Positions 1 through 4,861 of a stretch of 6,558 nucleotides of DNA are shown in pieces. The stretch covers positions 1 through 6,558 of the forward strand of contig SKZP01000596.1 in the NCBI GenBank assembly GCA_007127275.1, read 5' to 3'. Made by a program: the position numbers and the translations under genes. The notes beneath the pieces were generated by a model that was given only the letters and a program-made list of their open reading frames with translations, made no database searches and had not been told where the DNA came from. The DNA comes from Planctomycetota bacterium. GTDB lineage: Bacteria > Planctomycetota > UBA8742 > SKZP01. Within the stretch, counting starts at the first letter, position 1. Each line of letters begins with the position of its first letter.

Positions 1-286
1 CGTTTGACGACGGGTTTAGTGTTGTGTCACCCACGGAATCAATCTTGACGGGCTGCCTTGCAACCGGGTGCCGTCTCCGTCGGCTTGCCCCTCCGTCGAT
101 CAGCCTTTGCATCAAGGGGAGCTGCTCGACCGGCGCACGTCGCTGCCGTGGCAGCACTGCGTGCCTGGAGCCTGTCGTCGTTGCGAGGGGAGGGGCATCG
201 GTGGAGCCTCACGTCGTTGTGGCACGTCGCGCGCGCTCGACGCCTACGCGTCGCTCGCTAGTACGACGTGTCCCCCGGTTGCCTCG
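1..286. other. Left edge, no supported gene
   Basis: No convincing gene is visible. Open frames exist on both strands, but their translations are arginine-, serine- and alanine-rich with no recognisable motif, as expected for GC-rich noncoding DNA. The only structure I see is an imperfect direct repeat: 166-185 and 202-221 share TGGAGCCT followed by CGTCGTTG, matching at 17 of 20 positions with a 36-base period. The end of a gene lying left of the window cannot be excluded. Confidence 0.5.
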
Positions 287-313
287 AAAAAATGTCGCGG
301 CGGCGCAGCGCGA
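287..313 (-). terminator. Possible intrinsic terminator of the minus-strand gene
   Basis: Read on the minus strand, TCGCG (313-309) can pair with CGCGA (299-295) across a GC-rich loop, and six T residues follow after two bases (292-287). It begins 11 bases past the stop codon of the 684-325 gene, which is the expected place. The stem is only five pairs, so this is a weak call. Confidence 0.4.
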
Positions 314-324
314 AAAAGACTGGG

Positions 325-684
325 CTACTCCATCTCTCGCTGCTGCGGCGTGGGATGTTCGATCGCTTCGACGTCGTAGCGCAATTGCTCGACGAGCTGC
401 ACCTCCGGCGGGCGGTCGTCGGTATGGTCGCGGCAGACGACGACTCGGCTCCAAAACTCGTGCTCGCTTTCGCGGTCACGGATGCGCAGCACGCCGGCGA
501 CGCCGTCGGTGACGCGGCGGCTTGCCCCGTCGAGCACGGCGTCGGCCTGTTGCGGCGAATTCATCAGCGCCACGCGCGGCCAGCGCCGTAGCGCCGCGAT
601 GACTTTTTCGCGAAAGCCCTCGTGATTCTCATGAAAGGGCTCCACGTAAATCCGCTTCATTTTCGTCAGGCGCCGCGGCAACAT
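325..684 (-). CDS. Small protein of unknown function (119 aa)
   Basis: I do not recognise this gene by name. The translation reads like a real protein: KRIYVEPF near the N-terminus, then a helix-like stretch, then [14 protein letters not shown], then a strand-rich half with EFWSRVVVC and [15 protein letters not shown]. The pattern of 'YVEPF, about 30 residues, ADAVL-G' resembles small proteins of unknown function I associate with ADAxL motifs, in which an N-terminal signal is common; none is seen here, so it is probably cytoplasmic. Codon third positions are strongly G/C, supporting coding. The start at 684 is chosen because AGGAG (699-695) lies 10 bases upstream; an internal ATG at 660 (MKRIYVEP) has no such site. 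The frame is open upstream to 900, but that stretch overlaps the likely rpsO promoter and is unlikely to be translated. The gene is divergent from rpsO. Confidence 0.65.
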   Translation of the reverse strand: MLPRRLTKMKRIYVEPFHENHEGFREKVIAALRRWPRVALMNSPQQADAVLDGASRRVTDGVAGVLRIRDRESEHEFWSRVVVCRDHTDDRPPEVQLVEQLRYDVEAIEHPTPQQREME

Positions 685-849
685 TGAACGTTCGCTCCTG
701 CACGCGCTGCGGATGGGGCGGTCGTGGATTGGAAGCCTCGAGCGCACGGTCACGACGTCGCCAGCACACTTCATTGCGGTCGGGGCGCCACCGCGCTCAT
801 CACACCGCAACGTTGCCACAACGCGCACCGGGGCAAGCGCATTCCGGGG

Positions 850-877
850 TTGTCGCGCGCGCGGGCGGTGGTAGACT
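850..877 (+). promoter_or_regulatory. Candidate sigma70-type promoter for rpsO
   Basis: TTGTCG (850-855) as -35 and TAGACT (872-877) as -10 are 16 bases apart; each matches four of six consensus positions. Transcription would start near 884, giving a leader of about 178 bases before the rpsO start codon. This is a pattern match only. Confidence 0.4.
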
Positions 878-889
878 GCCGCCTCGTTC

Positions 890-984
890 GGCCACGGCAC
901 GGGTAGCGTCGTCGTGGCCTCGTTGCGAACCGTGTTCTGGGCTCGGCGCCGGCCTGTGCGTCTCGGCCCCCGCGCGGAACACGG
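890..984 (+). promoter_or_regulatory. Structured rpsO leader RNA, possible S15 autoregulatory site
   Basis: Two separated stems can form in the putative leader. GGCCACG (890-896) pairs with CGTGGCC (913-919) over seven pairs, and CCGTGTTC (930-937) pairs with GAACACGG (977-984) over eight pairs, enclosing a GC-rich stretch. In several bacteria S15 represses its own mRNA by binding a structured leader, and those leaders differ widely between phyla. The position and structure fit that role, but I do not recognise a known S15-leader class, so the regulatory function is inferred. Confidence 0.35.
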
Positions 985-1061
985 GGATACTGAGTCCGAG
1001 TCGAGCGGCTCTCGCCGCGTCGTCGTCCCTCGCCATTGACCGAGGAAGGAGCACGCACATC

Positions 1062-1346
1062 ATGTCACGTCCCGCCGCCTCGCTCCCCAAGGAGCGCAAG
1101 CAACAGGTGATTCAGGAGTACGCCACCAAAGACGGGGACACCGGCTCCCCCGAGGTGCAGATTGCGCTGCTGACCGAGCGCATCAAGTACATGACCGAGC
1201 ACCTGCGCACCCACAAGAAGGATCACCACTCACGCCGCGGCCTGATGATCATGGTCGGCCAACGCTCGCGAATGCTGCGGTACCTCAAGCGCGTCGACGT
1301 ACAGCGCTACCAGACGCTGATCAAGCGCCTCGGCATCCGCGGCTGA
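1062..1346 (+). CDS. rpsO: 30S ribosomal protein S15
   Basis: This is a primary 16S rRNA-binding protein of the small-subunit platform, which helps order the central-domain three-way junction during 30S assembly. The protein is 94 residues, close to the usual 89. The family signature is clear: [16 protein letters not shown] (residues 26-41), the [13 protein letters not shown] block (47-60) with the conserved His, Asp and Ser-Arg-Arg that contact rRNA, and a C-terminal helix [12 protein letters not shown]. The ATG at 1062 is chosen because GGAAGGAG (1044-1051) sits 10 bases upstream and the protein starts as the family does; the frame stays open upstream but without S15 similarity. In many bacteria rpsO lies between truB and pnp. 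Here it appears alone, with its own promoter-like sequence and a strong 3' hairpin, so it is probably monocistronic. Confidence 0.98.
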   Translation: MSRPAASLPKERKQQVIQEYATKDGDTGSPEVQIALLTERIKYMTEHLRTHKKDHHSRRGLMIMVGQRSRMLRYLKRVDVQRYQTLIKRLGIRG

Positions 1347-1373
1347 TCCAGCCCCGGCGAAACCTGCCCGCAT

Positions 1374-1421
1374 CAACGAAGCCCACCCAAGGCACCGGCG
1401 TGCCTCGAGTGGGCTTCGTTG
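1374..1421 (+). terminator. Long hairpin after rpsO, probable terminator
   Basis: A perfect 13-pair stem forms between 1374-1386 and 1409-1421 (CAACGAAGCCCAC with its complement). A nested six-pair hairpin lies inside it (1390-1395 with 1400-1405). It starts 27 bases after the rpsO stop. Only a short TTT follows (1423-1425), so it may end transcription inefficiently or act as a 3' stabilising structure. Near-perfect symmetry means it could serve either strand. Confidence 0.65.
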
Positions 1422-1709
1422 CGTTTCAGGGGCGGGGGGCAGCCGCTTGTTTGGCCACATGGTACGGCCTCTTCCATACGTGAGATTGCCTCCGGGATCT
1501 GCGGTCACGACGGTAGCCGCGACGCATCGCCGCACCCCGCAGCTTCACAACCGTGACCTCGCACGAACGCACGGTCCCCGCACGGGAAACTGTCAGCCGG
1601 CTGCCCGCGGGGGCGCATCTTGTCGCTCCCCCGGCGAGAAAAAGATACGGTGCCAGGGAGGTCACGCCGAAGGCGTGGTGGATCCAAATGCATGAGAGAG
1701 AGGGGGGCC
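1422..1709 (+). promoter_or_regulatory. cutA upstream region with a weak promoter candidate
   Basis: No gene is supported in this gap. TTGTCG at 1620-1625 could be a -35, with GATACG at 1644-1649 as a poor -10 after 18 bases (three of six matches). A purine run GAGAGAGAGGGGGG (about 1694-1707) directly before the ATG at 1710 serves as the ribosome binding site of cutA. Confidence 0.3.
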
Positions 1710-2069
1710 ATGAGCGACGAAGCGAGCCGCCGAACCGACGGCATGTGCGCCACCGAGCGCGGTGTGTTTCTCTACGTCACGTTTCCTGCCGACGCGGACA
1801 TCCCCGCTTTTGCGAAGCGGGCCCTCGCTGAGAACTTGTGCGCCTGCGTGAACGTGTTGACGAGCCGCAGCATCTATCTCTGGGAGGGAGAGGTCAAAGA
1901 CGAGCCGGAGCAGGTCGCGCTGTTCAAGACCGCTCCCGGCAACGAGCAAGCGCTTCGCCGGTACATCGAAGCAAACCATCCGTATACGGTGCCCTGCATC
2001 GCCACGCTCACCCCGGGGCTGAACCCGAGCTTCGCGGACTGGCTGGACGAAACCACCGACAGCGCCTGA
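1710..2069 (+). CDS. cutA: CutA-like divalent-cation tolerance protein
   Basis: This belongs to the CutA1 family: small, very stable trimeric proteins with a PII-like ferredoxin fold. In E. coli, cutA was linked to copper tolerance, but its biochemical role remains unsettled. The 119-residue protein shows the core in order: FLYVTFPADADIPAFAKRAL (20-39), the block LCACVNVL (43-50) with the two family-typical Cys residues, SIYLWEGEVKDEPEQVALFKT (54-74), and the C-terminal HPYTVPCIATL (90-100) with WLDETT (111-116). The start at 1710 is taken because of the purine-rich site directly before it; an in-frame ATG at 1692 has a poor upstream site, and one at 1743 would remove only nonconserved residues. 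The first 16 or so residues extend beyond the usual family start. It is alone, well separated from rpsO and rpe, so context does not refine its role. Confidence 0.96.
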   Translation: MSDEASRRTDGMCATERGVFLYVTFPADADIPAFAKRALAENLCACVNVLTSRSIYLWEGEVKDEPEQVALFKTAPGNEQALRRYIEANHPYTVPCIATLTPGLNPSFADWLDETTDSA

Positions 2070-2283
2070 AGCGAGTGTCGTGTCCGTTCCCAGGCACGTG
2101 GAAGTGTCGTTCAGCGGCGTCACAAAGGGTTGCGTGTAGACGCCCCGGCCTCGACGTCGGTGGCTTGGCGGATCGACGCGCGCAGTCGTCCAGGCTTTTG
2201 CGGAGTTTCCACAACCTTATGCCGGTCGCCGCGGCACTCTCGGGGGTAGCCCTGATGACTTGTAGAAAAGTACCGGATAAGTG
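2070..2283. other. Gap after cutA, no gene seen
   Basis: I see no gene in the first half of the 445-base cutA-rpe gap. No T-tailed hairpin follows the cutA stop. A short palindrome CGACGTCG at about 2153-2160 and a somewhat AT-richer stretch at 2255-2285 just before the rpe promoter candidate are the only visible details; the latter could act as an upstream promoter element. Confidence 0.5.
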
Positions 2284-2312
2284 TTGACGAACGTGTTGAG
2301 AAGGGGGACAAT
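2284..2312 (+). promoter_or_regulatory. Sigma70-like promoter upstream of rpe
   Basis: TTGACG (2284-2289, five of six consensus matches) and GACAAT (2307-2312, four of six) are separated by exactly 17 bases. This is the best promoter match in the window. Transcription would begin near 2319, leaving a leader of about 195 bases before the rpe GTG. Confidence 0.55.
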
Positions 2313-2313
2313 C

Positions 2314-2475
2314 TTGCCAATCGCTTCGACGTACACTCGTGGGGGTGACGGCTTCGTCACCGCACCGAGCCGACGGTTTCATTGGCAATTTGGTGAACAT
2401 CGAGCGTTGCTTGCTCGCTTTGCAGGGATGGATTCGGCGTACCACCCTGCGTGCGGATGTGATATGCACGCAGGG
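2314..2475 (+). promoter_or_regulatory. Hairpin-rich leader of rpe, function unknown
   Basis: Several perfect stems are packed between the promoter and rpe: TTGCCAAT (2314-2321) with ATTGGCAA (2381-2388), enclosing GGTGACG-GCTT-CGTCACC (2344-2361); CGAGC (2401-2405) with GCTCG (2413-2417); and a strong 10-pair stem CCCTGCGTGC (2445-2454) with GCACGCAGGG (2466-2475). None is followed by a T-run, so none is an obvious terminator. It could be a cis-regulatory leader, a small RNA, or chance in GC-rich DNA. I do not recognise a riboswitch class. Confidence 0.4.
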
Positions 2476-2514
2476 GAGAACCGGTAGCCGAACACGAGCA
2501 CGGAGTAGAGGTGC

Positions 2515-3222
2515 GTGACGACAGTTCTCGCCGCCCCCAGTTTGCTCTCCTGCGACTTCGCCAAGCTTGGCGAGGAGGTGCGGGCCTGCGAGGCGGCCGG
2601 AGCCGATTGGCTGCACCTCGACGTGATGGACGGCCACTTCGTGCCGAACCTCAGCTTCGGTGTGCCGGTGGTCGAGGCGATCGGGCGGGTGGCGACGAAG
2701 CCGCTCGATGTGCACCTGATGATTCAGCAGCCGACGCGCTATGCGGAGGCCTTTGCGAAGGCCGGCGCGACGGTTTTGAGCTTTCACCTGGAGACGATCG
2801 GCACGACCGATGACGCCGCGACGGTGGAGGCCGCAATTGAGGACATTCGTAACCTGGGGCTCCAGGTGGGCCTGGCGATTTCGCCGGATACGCCTGCCGA
2901 GGCCCTGGTTCCCTACCTGGAACGGATCGACCTGGCCTTGGTCATGACGGTCCATCCGGGATTCGGCGGCCAAGCGCTGCTGCCGCACTGCCTCGAAAAG
3001 GTTCGAGCGCTGCGGCGCGAGGCCAACGGCCGCGGCCTCGATGGGTTGCGCATCGAGGTCGACGGTGGCATCAACGCCACCACCGTGGGAGACGCGATCG
3101 CCGCGGGCGCCGATGTGATCGTCGCCGGCAGTTACGTGTTTCGCGCCTCCGATTATGCGGTACCGATCGGCAAAATCCGCTCGGCCGCCGCAAACACCGT
3201 AAAGACCGCACGTCGATCATAA
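2515..3222 (+). CDS. rpe: Ribulose-phosphate 3-epimerase
   Basis: This enzyme interconverts D-ribulose 5-phosphate and D-xylulose 5-phosphate in the cytoplasm, in the pentose phosphate pathway and, where present, the Calvin cycle. The protein is a full-length 235-residue TIM barrel. Visible motifs are APSLLSCDF (7-15), the metal and catalytic block HLDVMDGHFVPN (34-45) with His34 and Asp36, VHLM (66-69) with His67, VMTVHPGFGGQ (143-153) and EVDGGIN (181-187) with the second catalytic acid Asp183, then GSYVF (205-209) in the phosphate-binding region. The start is GTG at 2515: GGAG (2502-2505) lies nine bases upstream and the product begins directly with the family N-terminus. It is preceded by a long, structured leader and followed by accD after 302 bases, so it is probably its own transcription unit, although read-through into accD cannot be excluded. 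Confidence 0.98.
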   Translation: MTTVLAAPSLLSCDFAKLGEEVRACEAAGADWLHLDVMDGHFVPNLSFGVPVVEAIGRVATKPLDVHLMIQQPTRYAEAFAKAGATVLSFHLETIGTTDDAATVEAAIEDIRNLGLQVGLAISPDTPAEALVPYLERIDLALVMTVHPGFGGQALLPHCLEKVRALRREANGRGLDGLRIEVDGGINATTVGDAIAAGADVIVAGSYVFRASDYAVPIGKIRSAAANTVKTARRS

Positions 3223-3524
3223 TCGTTGTGCGGGGCTGCGCGTGCCGCGCCGCCGGCTCCGATTGATCGGAAACGGCTGGCGGAGAGGGGTGCTGCGGCC
3301 GAAATGATCCCTGTGTGTCGGGACGGCGGTGCAAGCCCAAGTTCCCGGCGGGAAGGTGGCCACGGCTTGCCGGCGGCTGCCGCGACCGATTCGAGCCGAT
3401 CCGTCGTGGAGGCGTGGCGGTTGTCTCCCCGAGGCGGGGACGACGACGCTTCGCTGCGCGCGGCGGTGCTGGGCGGTCGGTCTACCCAACCATGTGCAAA
3501 CTACCCAAAGGAGGGGAGCGGCCA
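3223..3524 (+). other. Gap between rpe and accD
   Basis: I find neither a T-tailed terminator for rpe nor a convincing promoter for accD in these 302 bases. The accD frame stays open upstream to about 3315, but that stretch encodes no AccD-like sequence. A 13-base inverted repeat, TTCCCG-G-CGGGAA (3342-3354), is a possible operator, and CCGAT-TG-ATCGG lies near 3258-3269. The ribosome binding site AAAGGAGGGG (about 3507-3516) ends the region. Confidence 0.45.
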
Positions 3525-4649
3525 ATGGCTTGGAAGTTCCCGTTCCGCATCAAGAAGCAAAACAACACCGACGCCCTGTGGATGAAGTGCGAGAACTGCA
3601 ACTCGCTCGTCTACAAGCGCGACGTCGAGGCCCTGCTTGAATGCTGCCCGGAGTGCGACTGGCACTTCCGGATTGACCACAAGAAGCGCATTGAGCAACT
3701 GCTCGACGACGGCCAGTTCGAGGAGCTCTTCCCCGAGCTCGAGTCGACCGACCCGCTGACCTTCCGCGCCAAGAAGGCGTACAAGGACAAGCTCAAGGCG
3801 GCGATGAAGAGTACCGGGCAGCGCGATGCCGCGGTCTTCGGCGTCGGCAGCATCAACGGCGCAAAGTCCGTCTTCGGTGTGATCGACCCGACCTTCATCA
3901 TGGGGGCGATGGGCTCGGTCACCGGCGAAAAAATCGCCCGCGCCGCGGAGTACGCCACCGAGCACAAGCTGCCGCTCGTGCTAATCTCCGGCTCCGGTGG
4001 CGGGGCGCGCATGGAGGAGGGGGTGCTCTCCTTGATGCAGATGGCGAAGTCCTCCGCCGCGCTCGGTCGCTTCAAGGAAGCAGGCGGACTCTATGTCGTC
4101 GTGCTGACCAACGCGACGATGGGCGGCTCGATGGCCTCCTTTGCGAGCCTCGGCGACGTGATTGTCGCCGAGCCGATGGCGCTTCTGGGCTTCACCGGTC
4201 CGCGAGTGATCCAGCAGACCATCAAGACGGACCTGCCGGAGGGTTTCCAGACCAGCGAGTTCCTGCTCGAGCACGGTTTCATCGATCGTATTGTCCGCCG
4301 CACGGAGATGCGCGAGTATCTCGGCTTCCTGCTGACGTTCTTCACGCAGGCCACCGACGTCGAAAAGGGAACCGTTCCCGCGCAAGAGGCGGCCAAGTCG
4401 ATGCGCATGAGCACGTTCGACTCGAGCGAACTCGTCGTGATGAACACGCCACCGCCGGAGGAGCTAAACGGTACAGCATCCAATGGCAACGGCAATCTGC
4501 AAGCGGCCGCCGAACAGGCACATGCCGAGGCAGGGTCCCACGGCACGTATGGCAGCAACGGAGCCGCGCCCAAGGGAGAGCCCGCCGAGGTAAGTGTCAC
4601 CGCGGCAAAGTCGGCGGAAGAACCGCCGGGCGACAACGAAAGTCGCTAG
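3525..4649 (+). CDS. accD: Acetyl-CoA carboxylase carboxyltransferase subunit beta
   Basis: With AccA, AccD forms the carboxyltransferase that moves CO2 from biotin on AccB to acetyl-CoA, giving malonyl-CoA for fatty-acid synthesis. The 374-residue protein has the N-terminal zinc finger (Cys22, Cys25, Cys41, Cys44), then the crotonase-like fold: GSMGSVTGEKI-like block (127-137), oxyanion-hole loop SGSGGGARM (155-163), SLMQMAKSSAAL (169-180), GGSMASFASLGDV (200-212), and FTGPRVIQQTI with LPEGFQTSEFLLEHGFIDRIV (223-257). The ATG at 3525 follows a strong AAGGAGG; an in-frame ATG at 3492 lies before that site. Three oddities are visible. The oxyanion loop has one more Gly than the E. coli SASGGARM. 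GGVTASFA is GGSMASFA. A low-complexity tail of about 80 residues (from about 295), rich in Ala, Gly, Asn and Glu, follows the catalytic part; E. coli AccD is 304 residues. accA is not in the window. Confidence 0.98.
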   Translation: MAWKFPFRIKKQNNTDALWMKCENCNSLVYKRDVEALLECCPECDWHFRIDHKKRIEQLLDDGQFEELFPELESTDPLTFRAKKAYKDKLKAAMKSTGQRDAAVFGVGSINGAKSVFGVIDPTFIMGAMGSVTGEKIARAAEYATEHKLPLVLISGSGGGARMEEGVLSLMQMAKSSAALGRFKEAGGLYVVVLTNATMGGSMASFASLGDVIVAEPMALLGFTGPRVIQQTIKTDLPEGFQTSEFLLEHGFIDRIVRRTEMREYLGFLLTFFTQATDVEKGTVPAQEAAKSMRMSTFDSSELVVMNTPPPEELNGTASNGNGNLQAAAEQAHAEAGSHGTYGSNGAAPKGEPAEVSVTAAKSAEEPPGDNESR

Positions 4650-4651
4650 CG

Positions 4652-4674
4652 GAAAGCGCCGCCGTGCGCTTTTT
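4652..4674 (+). terminator. Intrinsic terminator of accD
   Basis: AAAGCGC (4653-4659) pairs perfectly with GCGCTTT (4666-4672) across a six-base loop, and the T-run continues to 4674. It starts three bases after the accD stop. It also covers the GTG at 4664, the farthest upstream start of the next open frame, which argues that the efflux gene starts well downstream. Confidence 0.75.
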
Positions 4675-4689
4675 CGTGGGCGCTCCTCC

Positions 4690-4861
4690 CCCCAAGCCCA
4701 CGGGCTTCGCCCGTGGGTCGAACCCAACTGCGTGGAACGGCGCCGCGTGGAACGGCACCACGTTAAGTGACACCACGTTGCATGACACCGCGGCAAACCG
4801 CACCGCGGCATCCCCACGTGGAACGCGAGTCGACCCACGGACGAAGTCCGTGGGCTTGGGG
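4690..4861. repeat. Composite repeat element 1: inverted hairpin arms around a tandem repeat
   Basis: Two 32-base arms, 4690-4721 and 4830-4861, are inverted copies of each other with two differences. Each arm contains its own hairpin: nine pairs with loop TTC on the left (4697-4717) and nine pairs with loop GAA on the right (4834-4854). The two differences between the arms form one base pair of that stem (G-C on the left, A-T in the corresponding position on the right), so pairing is kept. The 108-base core holds the 15-base tandem repeat. The layout is like a REPIN, two REP-type palindromes in inverted orientation, but I know of no named family that it matches. The right arm overlaps the probable start of the efflux gene. 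Confidence 0.85.
4730..4819. repeat. Degenerate 15-base tandem repeat
   Basis: Units start at 4730, 4745, 4760, 4775, 4790 and 4805. The first two differ at one position (GCGTGGAACGGCGCC and GCGTGGAACGGCACC); units 3 and 4 begin ACGTT and end GACACC; unit 5 begins GCGGC and ends CACC; unit 6 keeps only the GCGGCA start. Units 2-5 all end in CACC. The period is a multiple of three, so translation in the efflux-gene frame gives a five-residue pattern (AWNGA, AWNGT, TLSDT, TLHDT, AANRT). Confidence 0.75.

Larger units (their letters stand above)
685..1061. other. Divergent intergenic region before rpsO
   Basis: This 377-base gap separates the minus-strand gene from rpsO and should hold promoters for both. 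A candidate rpsO promoter is at 850-877 and a structured leader follows. A perfect 10-base palindrome, GCAACGTTGC, lies at 807-816, upstream of that promoter and between the two genes; it could be an operator, but nothing else supports that. I found no convincing promoter for the minus-strand gene. Confidence 0.6.

Noticed and set aside
166..221. Short direct repeat as a CRISPR or attachment-site candidate
   Set aside because: Only two imperfect copies 36 bases apart, with no spacer array, cas gene, tRNA or integrase nearby.
24..512. Plus-strand open frame of 162 codons at the left edge
   Set aside because: Arginine- and alanine-rich with no motifs; it runs antisense to the better-supported minus-strand gene at 325-684.
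2199..2213. Possible DnaA box (GTTTCCACA)
   Set aside because: Two mismatches to TTATCCACA, isolated, and with no dnaA, dnaN or other origin context.
3321..3362. Possible cobalamin-riboswitch-like segment before accD (GGTGCAAGCCC near 3328)
   Set aside because: Only one short motif matches; the downstream conserved core is missing and accD is not a usual target.
4690..4861. Element 1 as terminal inverted repeats of an insertion sequence
   Set aside because: The 108-base core is too short for a transposase and no target-site duplication is visible, so at most it is a non-autonomous element.
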